Assembly (NCBI RefSeq): GCF_008641065.1
Contig: NZ_VTRS01000001.1
Span: 1-64,000, forward strand
DNA: 64,000 nt
Reading direction: 5' to 3'
Source: Rhabdaerophilum calidifontis
GTDB taxonomy: Bacteria; Pseudomonadota; Alphaproteobacteria; Rhizobiales; Beijerinckiaceae
Part shown: in pieces, positions 61,470 through 64,000 of the stretch
Layout: each line of letters opens with the position of its first letter
How positions within the stretch are numbered: the first letter of the stretch is position 1
Notes under the pieces: model-generated
Databases searched by the model: none
What the model was told of the DNA's origin: nothing
Seen by the model: only the letters and a program-made list of their open reading frames with translations
Program-made: the position numbers and the translations under genes

Positions 61470-62681
61470 ATGACGCACGCGACGATGCCGGCGGCCGATG
61501 CCGCGAACCGCCCTCTTGCCGGGCTGAAGGTACTCGAACTCGCCCGCATCCTCGCGGGTCCCTGGGTCGGCCAGCTGCTCGCCGATCTCGGCGCCGATGT
61601 CGTGAAGGTGGAACGCCGGGGCGCGGGCGACGATACGCGCGCCTGGGGACCGCCCTTCGTCGAGAGGCGCGGCGGCGGCGACCTCGGCGCGGCCTATTTC
61701 CACGCCTGCAACCGGGGCAAGCGCTCGATCGAGGCGGATTTCGACAACGAGGACGATCTTGCGACGATCCGCGAACTTGCGCGCGCGGCGGATGTGGTGA
61801 TCGAGAATTTCAAGGTCGGCGGCCTCGCGAAATACGGGCTCGACGCCGAAGGATTGCGGGCGGAACGGCCGGCGCTCATCTATTGCTCGATCACCGGCTT
61901 CGGGCAGGAAGGCCCCTACGCGACCCGCGCCGGCTATGATTTCCTGATCCAGGGCATGGCCGGCGCGATGTCGATCACCGGCGATCCGAACGGCCCGCCG
62001 ACCAAGGCCGGCTACGCGACCGCCGATATCTTCACCGGCATGTATGCCTCCGTTGCGATCCTCGCCGCGCTGCGCCGTCGCGACGCGACCGGAGAGGGCG
62101 CGACGATCGATTGCGCGTTGCTCGACAGCCAGATCGCGGTGCTCGGCAACCAGGCGATGAACTATCTCGTCTCGGGCAGGGCGCCGGGCCGGCTCGGCAA
62201 TGCCCATCCCAATATCGTGCCCTATGAGGTGTTCCCGGTCGCGGACGGGCATGTCATCATCGCCTCCGGCAATGACGGCCAGTATCGCAAGCTCTGCGCC
62301 GCGATCGGCGCCGAGGCACTCGCCGAGAACCCGGATTACGCCACCAATCGCGGCAGGGTCGCGCATCGCGCGGCGCTGGTGCCGGCGCTCGCGGCGCATA
62401 CCGCCCGGCTCGGCAAGGCGGAGCTTCTCGCGCGGCTGGAGGCGGCAGGCGTTCCCGCCGGGCCGATCAACGGGATCGACGAGGTCTTCGCCGATCCGCA
62501 GGTCATCCATCGCGGCCTGCGCCTCGATCTCGTCCATGGGGAGGCCGAGGGCGGCCATGTTCCCGGCCTGCGCACGCCGATCCTGATCGATGGCCGGCCG
62601 CAGGCCTCGGCGCGCCCCGCGCCGATGCTCGGCGAGCATTCCCAGGACGTTCTCTCGGACCCCAACTGGAAAAAGGCCTGA
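61470..62681 (+). CDS. Class III CoA-transferase (CaiB/BaiF family)
   Basis: A 403-aa enzyme moving CoA between acids. The N-terminal LAGLKVLELARILAGPWVGQLLADLGADVVKVE is the family start, the catalytic Asp157 lies in RAGYDFLIQGMAGAMSITG, and GEGATIDCALLDSQIAVL follows. Specificity cannot be assigned: carnitine, succinyl, formyl/oxalate and others share this fold. The stop is 2 bases before the ATG of the ThDP enzyme, so the two act together. A frc/oxc (oxalate) pair was considered because of this arrangement, but the ThDP protein does not look like oxalyl-CoA decarboxylase. Confidence 0.92.
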   Translation: MTHATMPAADAANRPLAGLKVLELARILAGPWVGQLLADLGADVVKVERRGAGDDTRAWGPPFVERRGGGDLGAAYFHACNRGKRSIEADFDNEDDLATIRELARAADVVIENFKVGGLAKYGLDAEGLRAERPALIYCSITGFGQEGPYATRAGYDFLIQGMAGAMSITGDPNGPPTKAGYATADIFTGMYASVAILAALRRRDATGEGATIDCALLDSQIAVLGNQAMNYLVSGRAPGRLGNAHPNIVPYEVFPVADGHVIIASGNDGQYRKLCAAIGAEALAENPDYATNRGRVAHRAALVPALAAHTARLGKAELLARLEAAGVPAGPINGIDEVFADPQVIHRGLRLDLVHGEAEGGHVPGLRTPILIDGRPQASARPAPMLGEHSQDVLSDPNWKKA

Positions 62682-62683
62682 CC

Positions 62684-64000
62684 ATGCCTGCTTCGCCCGT
62701 GGCGCGCACCGGCGCGCGGATTCTCGTCGACCAGCTCGTCCGGCAGGAGGTCAGCGACATCTTCTGCGTGCCGGGCGAGAGCTATCTCGCCGTGCTCGAC
62801 GCGCTGCATGACGCCGCGATCCGCGTCACGGTCTGCCGCCAGGAAGGTTCGGCGGCGATGATGGCGGAAGCCGTCGGCAAGCTCACGAACCGCCCCGGCA
62901 TCTGCTTCGTGACGCGCGGCCCCGGCGCCACCAATGCCGCGCATGGCGTGCATATCGCCAAGCAGGATTCGACGCCGATGATCCTGTTCGTCGGGCAGAT
63001 CGGGCGCGCCATGCGCGAGCGCGAGGCGTTCCAGGAACTCGATTACCGCGCCGTGTTCGGCCCGATGGCCAAATGGGCGACCGAAATCGACGATCCGGCG
63101 CGGATCCCGGAAATCGTCAGCCGGGCCTTCCACGTGGCGATGTCGGGCCGGCCGGGGCCGGTGGTGATCGCGCTGCCGGAAGACATGCTGACCGAGGCGG
63201 CACGGGTCGCCGATGCGCCGGCGACCATCGCGACGCCGACCGCACCGGGCCTGGCGCAGATGGCGGAGCTTCAGAAGCGGCTCTGGGCGGCACGGGCGCC
63301 GATCGTGCTGCTCGGCGGCGCGCGCTGGGACGAGGCGGCCGTGCGGGCGGTGGCGCGGTTTGCGACGCGGTTCGACCTGCCGGTCGCGGTGTCGTTCCGG
63401 CGGCAGATGCTGTTTCCGGCCGATCACCCGAATTTCGCCGGCGATCTCGGAATCGGCCCCAATCCGGCGCTGCTGCGGCGCTTCGAGGACGCCGATCTCA
63501 TCCTCGTCATCGGCGCCCGGCTCGGGGAGATGCCGAGCCAGGGCTATACCCTGCTCGATATTCCCGGCGACGGGACGCGGCTCGTCCATGTCCATCCCGA
63601 TTCGTCGGAGCTCGGCCGGGTTTATGCGCCAGCGCAGGCGATCCACGCCGATCCGGCGAGCTTCGCCGCCGCGCTGGAGGGGCTCCAGCCGCCGAACCGC
63701 CTCAACTGGGCCGGTGCCGGCGCGGCCGCCCACGAATCCTATCTCGCCTGGAGCGAGCCGGGCACGATTCCCGGCCCGCTCCAGATGGGCGCGGTCATGC
63801 GCCATCTCCGCGACGTGTTGCCGGAGGATGCCATCATGACCAACGGCGCCGGCAATTACGCGACATGGCTGCATCGCTTCCATCGCTTCACGCGCTTCCA
63901 GACGCAGCTCGCGCCGACCTCCGGCTCGATGGGCTACGGCCTGCCGGCGGCAGTGGCGGCGAAGCGGCTCTTCCCCGCGCGCACCGTCGTCTGCTTCGCC
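62684..64000 (+). CDS. Thiamine-pyrophosphate enzyme (acetolactate-synthase-like), 3' end outside window
   Basis: 439 codons are visible and the frame is open to the window edge. The N-terminal Pyr domain has VSDIFCVPGESYLAVLDALHD and the ThDP-activating Glu54 in CRQEGSAAMMAEAVGKLT, followed by VTRGPGATNAAHGVHIAKQDSTPMILFVGQ; the central domain and the beginning of the PP domain (TNGAGNYATWLHRF, SGSMGYGLPAAVAAK) are present. The GDG-N metal-binding motif would lie beyond base 64000. The family includes acetolactate synthase and various 2-oxoacid or benzoylformate-type decarboxylases. Coupling to a CoA-transferase suggests a catabolic lyase or decarboxylase rather than branched-chain biosynthesis, but this is inference. 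Confidence 0.88.
   Translation, partial: MPASPVARTGARILVDQLVRQEVSDIFCVPGESYLAVLDALHDAAIRVTVCRQEGSAAMMAEAVGKLTNRPGICFVTRGPGATNAAHGVHIAKQDSTPMILFVGQIGRAMREREAFQELDYRAVFGPMAKWATEIDDPARIPEIVSRAFHVAMSGRPGPVVIALPEDMLTEAARVADAPATIATPTAPGLAQMAELQKRLWAARAPIVLLGGARWDEAAVRAVARFATRFDLPVAVSFRRQMLFPADHPNFAGDLGIGPNPALLRRFEDADLILVIGARLGEMPSQGYTLLDIPGDGTRLVHVHPDSSELGRVYAPAQAIHADPASFAAALEGLQPPNRLNWAGAGAAAHESYLAWSEPGTIPGPLQMGAVMRHLRDVLPEDAIMTNGAGNYATWLHRFHRFTRFQTQLAPTSGSMGYGLPAAVAAKRLFPARTVVCFA

Noticed and set aside
61470-64000. Oxalate catabolism pair (frc-oxc)
   Set aside because: The CoA-transferase could fit, but the ThDP protein lacks the sequence character of oxalyl-CoA decarboxylase in its N-terminal domain, which instead resembles acetolactate synthase.

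Overview
The window is a GC-rich, densely packed piece of chromosome from an alphaproteobacterium, most likely in the order Hyphomicrobiales (Rhizobiales). Supporting markers are an Irr-type Fur protein with a heme regulatory motif divergent from a fabA-fabB-(small orf)-fabI operon, Usg and DUF4170 small proteins, MmcB, a ScfR-type regulator divergent from isocitrate lyase, an NDUFA9-like protein and LepA. I see no IS element, prophage, CRISPR array or other mobile element. It is core and catabolic chromosome, with 58 supported protein genes (two cut by the window edges) and one tRNA-Leu. No stretch over 300 bases lacks a gene: the longest interval between protein genes (34182-34495) holds the tRNA.

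Layout. 1-3.7 kb: start of an M20 amidohydrolase, an O-antigen-ligase-like membrane protein, a nitroreductase and hemN. 3.7-7.8 kb (minus strand): valine-catabolism genes (3-hydroxyisobutyrate dehydrogenase, isobutyryl-CoA-type dehydrogenase) with a CDF metal exporter and two unknowns. 7.9-12.5 kb: usg, a DUF4170 gene, aceA divergent from scfR, and tal. 12.5-20 kb: a secreted caspase-like protein divergent from lepA, a TctC/Bug binding protein, mepA and an aminotransferase. 20-25 kb: a tetR-RND efflux operon with a clear promoter/operator. 25-28.6 kb: a GMC oxidoreductase, mmcB, a secreted unknown, and an orphan RegA/ActR-like regulator whose receiver has lost its phospho-acceptor Asp. 28.8-34.2 kb: a five-gene Dpp/Opp-type ABC importer. 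34.2-37.7 kb: tRNA-Leu(CAG), a small membrane protein, an NDUFA9-like protein, a 2-hydroxyacid dehydrogenase and an SH3 protein. 37.7-42.1 kb: irr divergent from the unsaturated fatty-acid operon. 42.1-47.8 kb (minus): a TauE permease, a SAF-domain oxidoreductase and pyruvate carboxylase. 48-57.6 kb: a catabolic cluster with an SDR and FadR-type regulator on one strand and, divergently, a CUT1 ABC importer, two beta-hydroxyacid dehydrogenases and glycerol kinase. 57.7-64 kb: a FOXRED1-like oxidase divergent from an ALDH7, a membrane protein divergent from a class III CoA-transferase, and a ThDP enzyme running off the end.

How it fits together. Much of the window serves growth on organic acids, amino acids and polyols: glyoxylate shunt (aceA), anaplerosis (pyc), valine degradation, peptide or other solute uptake, and the 48-57 kb polyol/hydroxyacid cluster. 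The irr-fab block places iron/heme sensing beside membrane-lipid synthesis.

The most unusual things seen are: (1) the RegA/ActR paralogue with Asp-to-Glu and Asp-to-Asn receiver changes; (2) 14-19 bp tandem duplications at five gene boundaries, three of which duplicate a stop codon; (3) TTGTAA-type repeats across the aceA/scfR divergent region; (4) a perfect 21-bp palindrome over the tetR-RND -10 box; (5) a promoter placed so that lepA mRNA would be leaderless; (6) strong hairpins directly after the binding-protein gene in both ABC operons.
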